Below, one piece after another: positions 18,505 to 26,937 of a DNA stretch of 64,000 bases. The notes beneath the pieces are model-generated. The model made no database searches, had not been told where the DNA came from, and saw nothing but the letters and a program-made list of their open reading frames with translations. Numbering within the stretch: position 1 is the stretch's first letter; each line of letters begins with the position of its first letter. The DNA lies in assembly GCF_026870155.1 (NCBI RefSeq), contig NZ_CP113975.1:2914001-2978000 (forward strand). Reading direction: 5' to 3'. The position numbers and the translations under genes were made by a program. The DNA is from Flavobacterium marginilacus (lineage in GTDB: Bacteria > Bacteroidota > Bacteroidia > Flavobacteriales > Flavobacteriaceae).

Positions 18505-18924
18505 ATGAAGAAGAAAACACTTTTATTATTAATCTCATCAGCACTCTTGTCATGTAGCAAAACAAGTCAAGTTGAAAAACAAATTGATCCTTTATCTGTA
18601 AATAAAGCAAAAACTGAATCAAAAGCTCAAAATTGGTACGATGATTTAATTGTTGATTATATTAAAAAATCAGATAATAAACTTATTAAATCCTCTTTAA
18701 AAAACAAAGAACGAATTGAATGGCTTTTAGATAGAACTGAAAAAACTGATTCTACAAATTATTATATTTTTAATATTGGTCAAGATGTATCAGAAGAAGA
18801 TGGTACTGAACCAAGATTTACCTCTGATGGATGGATTTATATTGATAGTATATCAAAAAAAATATACGAATACGACTTACCTAATGATAGTTTAATCGTG
18901 TGGAAGAATAATTACAACCGCTAA
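18505..18924 (+). CDS. Small lipoprotein, unknown function
   Basis: Lipoprotein of 139 residues. The signal MKKKTLLLLISSALLSCSKTS carries lipobox LLSC. The mature part has a helix-rich charged block (NWYDDLIVDYIKKSDNKLIKSSLKNKERIEWLLDRTEKTD) and a beta-rich end (IFNIGQDVSEEDGTEPRFTSDGWIYIDSISKKIYEYD). No family recognised. It is preceded by one half attC-like site and followed by another, so it probably arrived as a mobile gene cassette. Confidence 0.8.
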   Translation: MKKKTLLLLISSALLSCSKTSQVEKQIDPLSVNKAKTESKAQNWYDDLIVDYIKKSDNKLIKSSLKNKERIEWLLDRTEKTDSTNYYIFNIGQDVSEEDGTEPRFTSDGWIYIDSISKKIYEYDLPNDSLIVWKNNYNR

Positions 18925-18968
18925 CAGATTTGCGCAGTCAGTTTAATGAAAAGTTGGTTTTGTATTTA
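18919..18968 (+). repeat. Second left-half attC-like site
   Basis: CGCTAACAGATTTGCGCAGTCAG, then TTTAATGAAAAGTTGGTTTTGTATTT, parallels the 51809 site (AGATTTGGGCAATTGGC, then TTAATTTGAAAATGGTTTTGTATTT). The right half is missing. Confidence 0.55.
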
Positions 18969-19020
18969 TGATAATTAAGAAAACTATATTAAACTCCTGT
19001 AATATCAGAACAAAAAATTA

Positions 19021-19566
19021 ATGAGCGAAAAATTTAGAAAAGAAACAAAAACAATTATTATTTATTCATCTGTCAATGGTTTAACGAAAAGAATCTGTTA
19101 CCATATAAAGGATATATTAATTCGGAATAATCATTTAACCGAAATCTTTTCGATTGATGATTTTAGCAAAAAAATAACAGACTTTGATAAAGTAATTATT
19201 GCTTCGAGCATAAGATATGGAAAGCATAACGATCAAATTGAAAATCTTATAAAAGAGAATTTTGAACTTTTAAATTCAAAAAAAACAGCATTCATTTCTG
19301 TAAATTTGGTTGCTCGGAAAGTTGAAAAAAGTAAAGCAGATACAAATCCATATGTAATTAAATTTCTAAATGCGATAGAATGGCGGCCTACAACTGTTGC
19401 GGTTTTTGCTGGAAAACTGGATTACAGTCTTTATAGTTTTAAAGATCGAATTATGATACAGTTAATAATGTTAATAACAAAAGGACCAGTTAATTCCAAA
19501 ACAGTGATAGAATATACTGATTGGAATAAAGTAAATGAATTTAGTCAATACTTTGCTAAAATATAA
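19021..19566 (+). CDS. hemG: Flavodoxin-like protoporphyrinogen IX oxidase, HemG-like
   Basis: FMN protein of 181 residues, the same length as E. coli HemG, which oxidises protoporphyrinogen IX to protoporphyrin IX with menaquinone or ubiquinone as acceptor. The flavodoxin phosphate-binding start is IIIYSSVNGLTKRI. HemG-specific blocks are IIASSIRYGKHNDQ, AFISVNLVARKVEKSKADTNPYVIKFLNAIEWRP, AVFAGKLDYSLYSFKDRIMIQLIM and VIEYTDWNKVNEF, which I recall from the E. coli protein. Located directly after a half attC-like site, away from other heme genes. HemG is best known from gammaproteobacteria, so transfer is possible. A general flavodoxin role cannot be excluded. Confidence 0.8.
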   Translation: MSEKFRKETKTIIIYSSVNGLTKRICYHIKDILIRNNHLTEIFSIDDFSKKITDFDKVIIASSIRYGKHNDQIENLIKENFELLNSKKTAFISVNLVARKVEKSKADTNPYVIKFLNAIEWRPTTVAVFAGKLDYSLYSFKDRIMIQLIMLITKGPVNSKTVIEYTDWNKVNEFSQYFAKI

Positions 19567-19605
19567 AAACCGGCAATCAGTACTGCAACTGTTTTAAAAA
19601 AGAAC

Positions 19606-19613
19606 TATTTTTG
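19606..19613 (+). promoter_or_regulatory. Probable -7 element of aguB
   Basis: TATTTTTG fits TAnnTTTG and overlaps the upstream TTG at 19611, which argues against translation starting there. No good -33 TTG was found at the right distance. Confidence 0.45.
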
Positions 19614-19631
19614 CAGTCTAATTTTTTTAAC

Positions 19632-20519
19632 ATGTCAAAGAAGAAATACAAAATAGCGGTTATTCAATTGAATCTAAACGATGTTGCCGAAAATAACCTT
19701 AAAAAATGTTTGAGCTGGGTGCGTGACGCAGCTAGTCAGGGAGCCGAGGTGATTTCGCTGCCAGAGTTATACAGCAGTCATTATTTTTGTCAAAGTGAAG
19801 ATGTAGATAATTTTGCTTTGGCAGAGCCGTTGTACAGCACTTCATTTATTGCTTTTAGTGCTTTGGCAAAGGAGTTGGGTGTGGTAATCATTGTCCCTTT
19901 CTTCGAAAAAAGAATGGCAGGGATTTACCACAATAGCGCTTATATCATTAATACTGACGGAACAGAGGCTGGATTGTACCGCAAAATGCACATTCCAGAC
20001 GATCCGCATTTCTACGAAAAATTCTATTTTACACCTGGCGATTTAGGCTTCAAAGCTTTTCCAACCGAAAAAGGAAAAATAGGAACTTTAATCTGCTGGG
20101 ATCAATGGTATCCAGAAGCTGCGCGTTTGACCGCTTTACAAGGAGCCGATGTATTGTTTTATCCAACAGCAATTGGATGGCATCCTCTTGAAAAAGAACA
20201 ATATGGTAAAAACCAGCACGGAGCATGGATGAATGTAATGAAAGGACATGCCGTTGCTAATGGTGTGTATGTAGCAGCTGCAAACCGAATTGGATTGGAA
20301 CAATACATTGAAGGAACAGCAGGAATTCAGTTTTGGGGTTCTTCGTTTATTGCAGGACCGCAAGGAGAAATTTTGGCGCAGGCCTCACACGATAAAGAAG
20401 AAATCCTGATTGCCGAAGTGGATTTGGATTTACAGGAAAATGTGCGTCAGAACTGGCCTTTCTTTAGAGACAGAAGAATTGATGCCTTTGGAGATATTAC
20501 AAAAAGAGCTATTGATTAG
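19632..20519 (+). CDS. aguB: N-carbamoylputrescine amidase
   Basis: Carbon-nitrogen hydrolase of 295 residues that converts N-carbamoylputrescine to putrescine, CO2 and ammonia. The catalytic triad is visible: E45 (LPELYSSHYFCQ), K118 (YRKMHIPD) and C155 (LICWDQWYPEAAR). The sequences YSSHYFCQSED and KMHIPDDPHFYEKFYFTPGD are typical of AguB/CPA rather than beta-ureidopropionase. The ATG at 19632 is preferred to an earlier TTG that lies inside a promoter-like element. Agmatine deiminase, the preceding step, is encoded about 2.3 kb downstream in the same direction, with an ompA gene in opposite orientation between them. Confidence 0.93.
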   Translation: MSKKKYKIAVIQLNLNDVAENNLKKCLSWVRDAASQGAEVISLPELYSSHYFCQSEDVDNFALAEPLYSTSFIAFSALAKELGVVIIVPFFEKRMAGIYHNSAYIINTDGTEAGLYRKMHIPDDPHFYEKFYFTPGDLGFKAFPTEKGKIGTLICWDQWYPEAARLTALQGADVLFYPTAIGWHPLEKEQYGKNQHGAWMNVMKGHAVANGVYVAAANRIGLEQYIEGTAGIQFWGSSFIAGPQGEILAQASHDKEEILIAEVDLDLQENVRQNWPFFRDRRIDAFGDITKRAID

Positions 20520-20532
20520 TAGTTTTTTTATA

Positions 20533-20569
20533 AAAAAAGCTGTTTCAAAAAGATTGAAACAGCTTTTTT
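20533..20569. terminator. Bidirectional terminator between aguB and ompA
   Basis: AAAAAAGCTGTTTC pairs with GAAACAGCTTTTTT over 14 bp with an A-rich loop. It serves the convergent genes on both sides. Confidence 0.9.
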
Positions 20570-20589
20570 ATTTTAGTTATTTTAGAGAA

Positions 20590-21846
20590 TTATTTTACTT
20601 TAAAACTAACTCTTCTTACGATTTGACGTGCTTCTTTAGAATTTTTATCAACAGAAGCGTCTTCTCCGTTAGCAATTACATTTAATCTAGAAGCATCAAT
20701 TCCAGATTTTACTGCTATTTCTTTTACAGCTTCAGCTCTTTTTCTTGATAATTCAGTATTAAAGCTTGAAGACCCGATTTCATCAGCATATCCTATAACA
20801 TCAACACTTTTAGATGGATTGCTTTGCAGATATTTAACTATAAAACCAACCCCTGATAAAGAAGTACTTGTTGGTTTACTTGAATTAGAATCAAAATAAA
20901 CATTTACATATCCAGCATTAATCAGTTCTTCTATGTTATTATTTGATGGTACACTGTCTCCTTTTTTACCATACGTTTTATCTAAGTAGCTTTCTAATTC
21001 ATCTGGAACACCATTCTGGTTATGATCTATAGATTGTCCTTTTGTATTAACAGCAACTCCTGCAATAGAATTTGGTTCCAGATCATATAAATCGGCTACG
21101 CCGTCTTTATCAGAATCCAAGAGACTTTTTTCTAATAAACTCAAGCGTTTTTCTAAATCATCAGAAATTGTTTTTTCAGGTATCCAATCAGCATGTTTTT
21201 CATTTTTACCCAAATAAAAAGTTAAACCAGCAGTTACATTTATTATAACACCACCTACTGCTTTTGCTGGTGCAGCACTCGTAGCATCAAAATTAGCATT
21301 CTGTTTTCCATGAAGAATTCCAGTTAAATCTGCAGTCAAAGCAATACGATTACTTAATAAAACTTGACCTGTTAAACCCAAAATTCCATTTAACATATAG
21401 TCATCAACATTATCGTTTTTTGATGTTAAGTAAGATCCTCCTAAACCAGAGTGAAATAACAGACCAAATGAATTGGTAAAAGTTTCAAAATTCAAAGCTC
21501 GGCCGAGATTAACAACTCCCTGAAAACTCGTTCTTAAATAAGTACTTGAAAATGATGGAGTATTATCTTGCTCACTAAATTTATCAAAACCAAAATCAAG
21601 TTTAATACCAAATTTAGGGTTTAACATATATCTTGCTCCTAAATCTCCATGTGCAAAATTAAAATCAGAACTAGTGTAACCTTTTGATAATGTAGTAATT
21701 GGCTTAGTTAAACCGCCATTTATTTCGACTGACCATTTGTTATAAGCAGTATTTTCAGCTGAAGATTGTACTGAAGCCGTACTCACATCCTGTGCGGTAG
21801 CTGCTAATGATAATAATAAAGTTAAAAAAGAAAATTTTTTTTTCAT
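20590..21846 (-). CDS. OmpA-family outer membrane protein
   Basis: Outer-membrane protein of 418 residues. The signal peptide MKKKFSFLTLLLSLAATAQ is followed by a beta-barrel-like domain (about 30-215, alternating strands such as RTSFQGVVNLGRALNFETF). A short thrombospondin type 3 calcium-binding motif comes next (DSDKDGVADLYDLEPNS, then NQNGVPDELE). The C-terminal OmpA/MotB peptidoglycan-binding domain (about 305-418) shows VYFDSNSSKPTSTS, VIGYADEIGSSSFNTELSRKRAEAVKEI and RQIVRRVSFKVK. It anchors the outer membrane to peptidoglycan. A relic of the 3' end of a paralogue lies upstream at 22605-22706. Confidence 0.93.
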   Translation of the reverse strand: MKKKFSFLTLLLSLAATAQDVSTASVQSSAENTAYNKWSVEINGGLTKPITTLSKGYTSSDFNFAHGDLGARYMLNPKFGIKLDFGFDKFSEQDNTPSFSSTYLRTSFQGVVNLGRALNFETFTNSFGLLFHSGLGGSYLTSKNDNVDDYMLNGILGLTGQVLLSNRIALTADLTGILHGKQNANFDATSAAPAKAVGGVIINVTAGLTFYLGKNEKHADWIPEKTISDDLEKRLSLLEKSLLDSDKDGVADLYDLEPNSIAGVAVNTKGQSIDHNQNGVPDELESYLDKTYGKKGDSVPSNNNIEELINAGYVNVYFDSNSSKPTSTSLSGVGFIVKYLQSNPSKSVDVIGYADEIGSSSFNTELSRKRAEAVKEIAVKSGIDASRLNVIANGEDASVDKNSKEARQIVRRVSFKVK

Positions 21847-22604
21847 AATAAAAAAGTTTAATCAAAAATGATTAGATCCAAAATCTAAATACATTTTAAA
21901 ATTGTTAGAAAATATTAATATTAGTTAAAAAAATTTGGGGCTTTTTTTAAATTAACTGAAATAGAAACTCTTAAGATTAGTTTATTTCATACATATAGTT
22001 TCATAATATAATGCGAAACTGAAATTATGATTTTGTTTTTTAATGTTTTTAAAATAAGAATTGAAGACTCTCTTTCAACAAGATATATTTGTTATTTAAA
22101 TAATAATTACGCAGTGGGCATTTAATATAAAACTAAACAATAGCGCTGCAATTTTCCATAATGTTATATTTAAGTTAGTATTTAGATTACGTTTTCAAAT
22201 ATAATACAAATAAACGAGCAAATACAAATCTTAAAGCGATTTCATAAATCAATATCCTTCTTTTTAACATATTAACCTTAAAAAGCATTGAAAAACAAAT
22301 AAAAACCATTGCTTTTATGCTTTTTTATCAAATAATTAAAAACCTGCTAAATTGATTTTTTTGATAAAAAAGTAATTATTTAGCGGTTAAAAACATTCAT
22401 ATAAACTATAATATGTTAATTAATTACCTAGACAATAAATAGCCGATTTTATAAATTTTAAAACTTGTTAAAGCCATTAAAAAACGAATGAGATTGTTTT
22501 TTTTTAGGTTTATAGCCAAAAAAATAATTTGAATAACAATTTTCCACAAAAAGACCATTTCAAATCATTTGAAACGATCTTTAGCTAGTTTTATTCAAAG
22601 GAAT
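21847..22604. other. Long AT-rich intergenic region
   Basis: About 760 bases with no open frame of interest. The only clear structure is the hairpin near 22552-22583, which is the terminator of the neighbouring ompA relic. The region may be the remains of the deleted ompA-like gene plus upstream sequence of the present one. Confidence 0.5.
22552..22583 (-). terminator. Relic terminator downstream of the ompA fragment
   Basis: Imperfect inverted repeat AAAGACCATTTCAAAT...ATTTGAAACGATCTTT; read leftward it is followed by T. It resembles the intact ompA terminator (GTTTCA...TGAAAC), supporting duplication of the whole 3' end. Confidence 0.55.
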
Positions 22605-22706
22605 TTATTTCACCTGAAAAGTAATTCTTCTTACAATTTAGCGTGCTTCTTTAGAATTTTTATTCACAGATACATCCTCTCCGTTAGCAATTACACTCAG
22701 TCTGGA
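22605..22706 (-). pseudogene. 3' fragment of an OmpA-family gene
   Basis: The minus-strand translation is SRLSVIANGEDVSVNKNSKEAR, a stop, then IVRRITFQVK and a stop. It closely parallels the end of the intact ompA (SRLNVIANGEDASVDKNSKEARQIVRRVSFKVK). Only the last 34 codons remain, and the Gln codon CAA has become TAA. A decayed paralogue is the simplest explanation. Confidence 0.85.
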
Positions 22707-22836
22707 AATGACTTATTCAAAACATTTATGAGCCATTACAAATTATCAGATGCTGCTTGAGAAGAGAAATAAAAATTACGGTAAAGAAACCTTCAGCAGA
22801 TCACGATTCCTTCTTTTATTAATCCTGCTGTTTATA

Positions 22837-22844
22837 TATCTTTG
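22837..22844 (+). promoter_or_regulatory. Probable -7 element of aguA
   Basis: TATCTTTG matches the TAnnTTTG consensus 26 bases before the ATG at 22870. No perfect TTG was found at -33. The position rules out the longer frame beginning at 22750. Confidence 0.55.
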
Positions 22845-22869
22845 CACACATTACAATCAGTATTTATAT

Positions 22870-23910
22870 ATGACAACAGTTACAAGAAGATTTCCGGCAG
22901 AGTGGGAAAAACAGCAAGGAATTTTATTGTGTTTTCCGCATAATGGCAAAGACTGGCCAGGAAAATATGAAGCCGTACAATGGGCATTTGTTGAATTCAT
23001 TAAAAAAGCGGCAGCATATGAGCAAGTCTTTCTTGTAGTAGCTGATGAGAATCAAAAAAGTAAAGTAACCGAAATGCTGGAAACAGCTCATGTAAAAATG
23101 AGCAGCATATCTTTCATTATACACAAAACCAACCGCAGCTGGATGCGTGATTCTGGACCGATTATTGTAAAAAACGGTACTGAAAGAGAAGCATTGAACT
23201 TCAATTTTAATGGCTGGGCAAAATATAAAAACATCAATTTAGACAAGCATGTACCGACAAAAGTCGGAGATTTTTTAAACATTCCAGTTACTCAGGTGAT
23301 GTACAAAGGCAAACCTGTTATTGTCGAAGGCGGTGCAATTGATGTAAATGGGCGTGGTACATTATTGACTTCTGAAGAGTGTTTAATGCATCCTTCTATT
23401 CAGGTTCGAAACGAAAATTTCACAAAGGAAGATTACGAAGCTGTTTTCAAAGAATATTTAGGGATAACAAATGTAATTTGGCTGGGCGATGGAATTGAAG
23501 GGGATGATACCCACGGACATATCGATGATTTATGCCGATTTGTTAATGAAGACACAATCGTAACAATTGTTGAGTTAGACCCGAACGACAATAACTATAA
23601 ACCTTTGCAGGATAATTTAAAACGATTACAAAATGCTAAACTGGAAAACGGAAAAGCACCGGTTATTATTTCATTGCCAATGCCAAAACGCATTGATTTT
23701 GAAGGATTACGTTTACCTGCAAGTTATGCTAATTTTTTAATTTTGAACAACTGTGTTTTGGTTCCGACATTTAATGACAGTAATGACCGCACTGCCTTAA
23801 ACATTTTGGCAGAATGTTTTCCAGACCGTGAAATCATAGGAATCAGCGCAACTGATTTTATTTGGGGATTCGGAACGTTACACTGCTTAAGCCAGCAGAT
23901 TCCAGAATAA
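22870..23910 (+). CDS. aguA: Agmatine deiminase
   Basis: Hydrolyses agmatine to N-carbamoylputrescine and ammonia, the step before AguB in putrescine synthesis. The protein has 346 residues and the pentein fold of the PPAD_Porph family. Substrate- and catalysis-related segments are FPAEWEKQQGILLCFPHNGKDW, WMRDSGPIIV, VEGGAIDVNGRGTLLTSEECL, GDDTHGHIDDLCRF (catalytic Asp/His) and the nucleophile C339 in WGFGTLHCLSQQ. The start at 22870 gives the family N-terminus MTTVTRRFPAEW; the frame is open 40 codons further upstream, but the -7 element lies there. Confidence 0.95.
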   Translation: MTTVTRRFPAEWEKQQGILLCFPHNGKDWPGKYEAVQWAFVEFIKKAAAYEQVFLVVADENQKSKVTEMLETAHVKMSSISFIIHKTNRSWMRDSGPIIVKNGTEREALNFNFNGWAKYKNINLDKHVPTKVGDFLNIPVTQVMYKGKPVIVEGGAIDVNGRGTLLTSEECLMHPSIQVRNENFTKEDYEAVFKEYLGITNVIWLGDGIEGDDTHGHIDDLCRFVNEDTIVTIVELDPNDNNYKPLQDNLKRLQNAKLENGKAPVIISLPMPKRIDFEGLRLPASYANFLILNNCVLVPTFNDSNDRTALNILAECFPDREIIGISATDFIWGFGTLHCLSQQIPE

Positions 23911-23924
23911 ATTCAAAACACTAT

Positions 23925-23967
23925 AAAAAATCTGCCATAGTAACAACTTACTTTTGGCAGATTTTTT
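23925..23967 (+). terminator. Terminator of aguA
   Basis: AAAAAATCTGCCA pairs with TGGCAGATTTTTT over 13 bp; T run follows. Bidirectional in principle. Confidence 0.92.
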
Positions 23968-24050
23968 ATTTAAACCAGCAATAATTATTAAACAGAGAAA
24001 TATTTACTTTAAATCTCTATTCGCCATTACCTGAACATTAGTCTATTTTC

Positions 24051-24314
24051 TTAATTTAAATCGGGCTGGTAAATTTTCACACTGCCATCGCCTTCACTGC
24101 TTACCACTAACAAGCTTCTTTTTGTCGGACTTTTAGAGGCAGGAATATACAATACTCCTTCTGGAGCATCACCTGTTTTTAACGTTTGCAAATGTTTTGG
24201 AGCTGCAGGATTACTCACATCATATATCATTAATGCATCGGCTCTTTCTAATCCCACAAACAAAATCTGCTTATCTCCCATTTTGGGTGTATAAACAGCT
24301 TCTGGTTCAACTCC
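24051..24314 (-). pseudogene. C-terminal fragment of a choice-of-anchor-I-like protein
   Basis: The minus-strand frame reads GVEPEAVYTPKMGDKQIL, FVGLERADALMIYDVSNPA and ends SEGDGSVKIYQPDLN. These patterns (VEPE, VGLERA..L.IYD.SNP, APEG, VSSEGDGSV.IY) are typical of the C-terminal blade of choice-of-anchor-I/LVIVD-type secreted beta-propeller proteins. Upstream the frame is lost: SDDKGK continues in a shifted frame near 24315-24330, then a stop follows. Only about 90 of the several hundred residues remain. Confidence 0.65.
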
Positions 24315-24622
24315 TTTCCTTTATCATCACTTCATGCATCATCATACACCCAAAACTCATACGCTTTTTTATCCAATTCGTTTTTAATTTTTTCAAAAAT
24401 AATTTCCCAAAATGCATCAGCTATTAAGTAAATATTACGAAATCTTTAATACACTAAAATCTCTTTTTTGCAATATAAAAAGCCAAGTAATTCAAAACAA
24501 ACAACATATCTTAACTTAATAATGACGAATCGGTAACGCTAAGAAAATATCCCTAAAACATTGTAATGGTAATTTTGAAAAGAAAAACTAAAAACATCAA
24601 AAAAACTATAACAATTAGTGTT
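24315..24622. other. Intergenic region, no gene seen
   Basis: About 300 bases, AT-rich. The left end holds the shifted remains of the neighbouring pseudogene; nothing else is recognisable. Confidence 0.5.
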
Positions 24623-25900
24623 ATGAAAGCAAAACTACTAGTAATCACCATCATCTTATTTTCAGTTACTTCACTGAGTGCCCAACAAACAAAAGGAATT
24701 ACCGGTCATAACAATTGGATGGACAATTGGACAAATTTCAAGCCTGCGACTACCATTTATAAAGAAGCTAATCAGATTTTAACTGGCACTATAGACAAAG
24801 ATCTAAAATTAACCAAAAACAATACATACAAACTAATTGGAACTGTTTATGTGACTAATAAAGCTGTTTTAACAATAGAACCCGGAACCGTCATTCGAGG
24901 AGACAAAGAATCCTGCGGTACGCTTATAATTACCAAAGGATGCAAACTCATTGCAGAAGGCACTGCTGCTGAACCTATTGTTTTCACATCAAACAATTCA
25001 AATTTAATGAGAAAGCCAGGTGATTGGGGAGGCATTATCTTATTAGGCGATGCTCCTATAAATAAAGTTGGCGGCGTTAACTTTTTGGATTTCAATCTAG
25101 ATCCAGCTGTCAGTTATTATGGAGGACAAGACCCAAACAGTAATTCGGGTATATTAAAATATGTACGTATTGAATATTCAGGTCACAAAATCAATGCCCT
25201 TAAAGAACTTAACGGATTGTCATTGGGAGGTGTTGGAAGAGGTACTAAATTTGAATTCATCCAAATTAGTTTCTCAAATGATGACTCATTCGAATCGTAT
25301 GGAGGTGATGTTAATTTCAGCAACTTGATTTCATACAGAGCAACCGATGACGACTTTGATTTCACTCAAGGTGTTCAATGCACAATTTCTAACAGTATTG
25401 CTATCCGTAATCCTTATTCTTCAGATATATCCGGTTCACGCTGTTTTGAAATTGACTCATACGATAAAATTGAAAATGCAGATGTAACCAAAAAATTAAC
25501 CAAAATCACTGCCACAAATATGACACTGACTAATACTGAAGATAATAATCAAGGTTTGGTTCGGGAAGCGGTTTATGTTAAGGAAAAAAGTTATTTCAAC
25601 ATCAGCAACAGTATTATCGATGGCTTTAGCAGCTGTGTTTTACTCGAAAATAAAATTGGTACACTGCCGGCTAATTTAGCAAAAATCAACATTCAGGGAA
25701 TACAGGTTAACCGATGCGGAGGGATCGTTTTAAGCGAAAGCTCAAGTTATAATCCAGAGCTAAATACCTGGTACAATAGCGAAACTTTTTCACTAGACAT
25801 TACAAAATTATCAGATACAGAATTATTTATACAATCAGACATTAAAAATTCTCCCGATTTCAGAACTAAGAATACAAATCCGATAGTAAGTTTAAAATAA
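24623..25900 (+). CDS. Secreted right-handed beta-helix-like protein
   Basis: Secreted protein of 425 residues. The start at 24623 gives the signal peptide MKAKLLVITIILFSVTSLSAQQ; 19 codons upstream are open but lack a signal. The mature part contains short repeated strand-turn units (LIGTVYVTNKAVLTIEPGTVIRGDKES, TLIITKGCKLIAEGTAAEPIVFTSNN, GDWGGIILLGDAPIN, LKYVRIEYSG), characteristic of a parallel beta-helix found in many Bacteroidota surface proteins, often described without function. No C-terminal T9SS sorting domain is obvious. The preceding choice-of-anchor-I fragment may once have been a partner. Confidence 0.8.
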   Translation: MKAKLLVITIILFSVTSLSAQQTKGITGHNNWMDNWTNFKPATTIYKEANQILTGTIDKDLKLTKNNTYKLIGTVYVTNKAVLTIEPGTVIRGDKESCGTLIITKGCKLIAEGTAAEPIVFTSNNSNLMRKPGDWGGIILLGDAPINKVGGVNFLDFNLDPAVSYYGGQDPNSNSGILKYVRIEYSGHKINALKELNGLSLGGVGRGTKFEFIQISFSNDDSFESYGGDVNFSNLISYRATDDDFDFTQGVQCTISNSIAIRNPYSSDISGSRCFEIDSYDKIENADVTKKLTKITATNMTLTNTEDNNQGLVREAVYVKEKSYFNISNSIIDGFSSCVLLENKIGTLPANLAKINIQGIQVNRCGGIVLSESSSYNPELNTWYNSETFSLDITKLSDTELFIQSDIKNSPDFRTKNTNPIVSLK

Positions 25901-25932
25901 TTGTTTTTTCACCTGTAAAAGAGCCTGAAATT

Positions 25933-26113
25933 CACGGCATTCGCTTTTAAAAGTTTCTGACACGAATTACACTAATTTGCACGAATTAAGATTGCTGTTT
26001 AATTACACAAAACATTCGAAACTGTAAAAAGTTGTAAAATTTGATTTCAATTTTGATAAAAATTAGTGTTAATTGGTGAAATTCGTGTTTATCTTTTTTT
26101 AAATGAGAATGCC
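25933..26113. repeat. MITE-like dispersed repeat, copy 2
   Basis: A 181-bp copy of the element at 10624-10797. It differs by a 9-base addition near the left end (GAATTACAC) and scattered substitutions. The right terminal repeat has decayed (AAATGAGAATGCC). Same orientation as copy 1. Confidence 0.8.
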
Positions 26114-26200
26114 CTGCCTGAAATTGTTCAGGCTCTTTTTTTTTATAAAATTCAGAACTACAACTCAAAACTTTCTTCTAAACATGTTATAAATGAATTA

Positions 26201-26221
26201 CCCCGAGGCAGAGCCTCGAGG
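26201..26221. repeat. REP-like hairpin, left copy
   Basis: CGAGGC-AGA-GCCTCG hairpin with flanking CCC and AGG, then TATCGC. Eight bases before the transposase stop. Confidence 0.75.
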
Positions 26222-26228
26222 TATCGCA

Positions 26229-26684
26229 TTACTCAAAAGACAACCGTAGCTGATTTTTGTTAAACGATTTGTAAACAGTCTTTTCTTCTCCTTGATTTTG
26301 AATGTATTTCTGAATCACATTCTCATTACCATACTGACCAACCGTATTTACATAATATCCACTCGTCCAAAAATTACCTCCCCATAACTTACTTTTAACT
26401 TCTGGATGTAAACGAAAGAGCTCTTTTGCTGTAATACTTTTTACTGTCCTGACAATAATTTCAACAGAAATCTTTGGCACGCTTTGTATCAAAAAATGTA
26501 CATGATTTTCATCTGCTCCTATCTCAACAAAATGAATTTCATATCGTTCCGAAATATTTCTACAAACTTCTACCAAACTCAGTTCTACATCCTCCGATAA
26601 AACATTTCTTCGATATTTTATCGGACAAACCAAATGATAAAGCAACAAGCTTTTATTATGCCGTTTGAAAATATGTTCACTCAT
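26229..26684 (-). CDS. REP-associated tyrosine transposase (IS200-like Y1 HUH)
   Basis: Single-strand DNA transposase of 151 residues. The HUH metal motif is visible in ADENHVHFLIQ, and the nucleophilic tyrosine lies in the helix after WTSGYYVNTVGQYG. It belongs to the TnpA_REP/RAYT branch, with MSEHIFKRHNKSLLLYHLVCPIKYRRNVL as the typical start. An alternative Met one codon upstream exists. Members of this branch do not move as ordinary IS elements but are thought to spread the REP hairpins that flank them. The gene appears intact. Confidence 0.9.
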   Translation of the reverse strand: MSEHIFKRHNKSLLLYHLVCPIKYRRNVLSEDVELSLVEVCRNISERYEIHFVEIGADENHVHFLIQSVPKISVEIIVRTVKSITAKELFRLHPEVKSKLWGGNFWTSGYYVNTVGQYGNENVIQKYIQNQGEEKTVYKSFNKNQLRLSFE

Positions 26685-26712
26685 CAAACAAATATACTAA
26701 TCTTTGCGCATC

Positions 26713-26733
26713 ACCCCGAGGCAGAGCCTCGAG
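26713..26733. repeat. REP-like hairpin, right copy
   Basis: Identical 21 bases to the left copy, followed by AATTCTTTTG. It lies 29 bases before the transposase start. Confidence 0.75.
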
Positions 26734-26937
26734 GAATTCTTTTGATTAAAAATACAGCTCCAAAATAACAACCCAAAAACAGCTGATTTACAAAATTTTA
26801 AATTAACTTTATAGAACATTTATTGCTAGTCCCTTATTATTTTTTGCATTATTTCAAATCGATCTCATCATTGCTTTTACCAAAAATGAATTCAGCCTAC
26901 ATTTTATTATCTTTTATTAATTTAATTTAGAAAAAAT

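Larger units (their letters stand above)
26201..26733 (-). mobile_element. RAYT transposase with flanking REP hairpins
   Basis: The single-gene unit is bracketed by two copies of the 21-base palindrome CCCCGAGGCAGAGCCTCGAGG (26201-26221 and 26713-26733). This arrangement fits a REP-associated tyrosine transposase; no simple terminal inverted repeats or target duplications are visible, as expected of IS200/IS605-type elements. Confidence 0.7.

Noticed and set aside
22750..22869. Longer N-terminus of agmatine deiminase
   Set aside because: The TATCTTTG promoter element lies inside this stretch and the family normally begins at the ATG at 22870.
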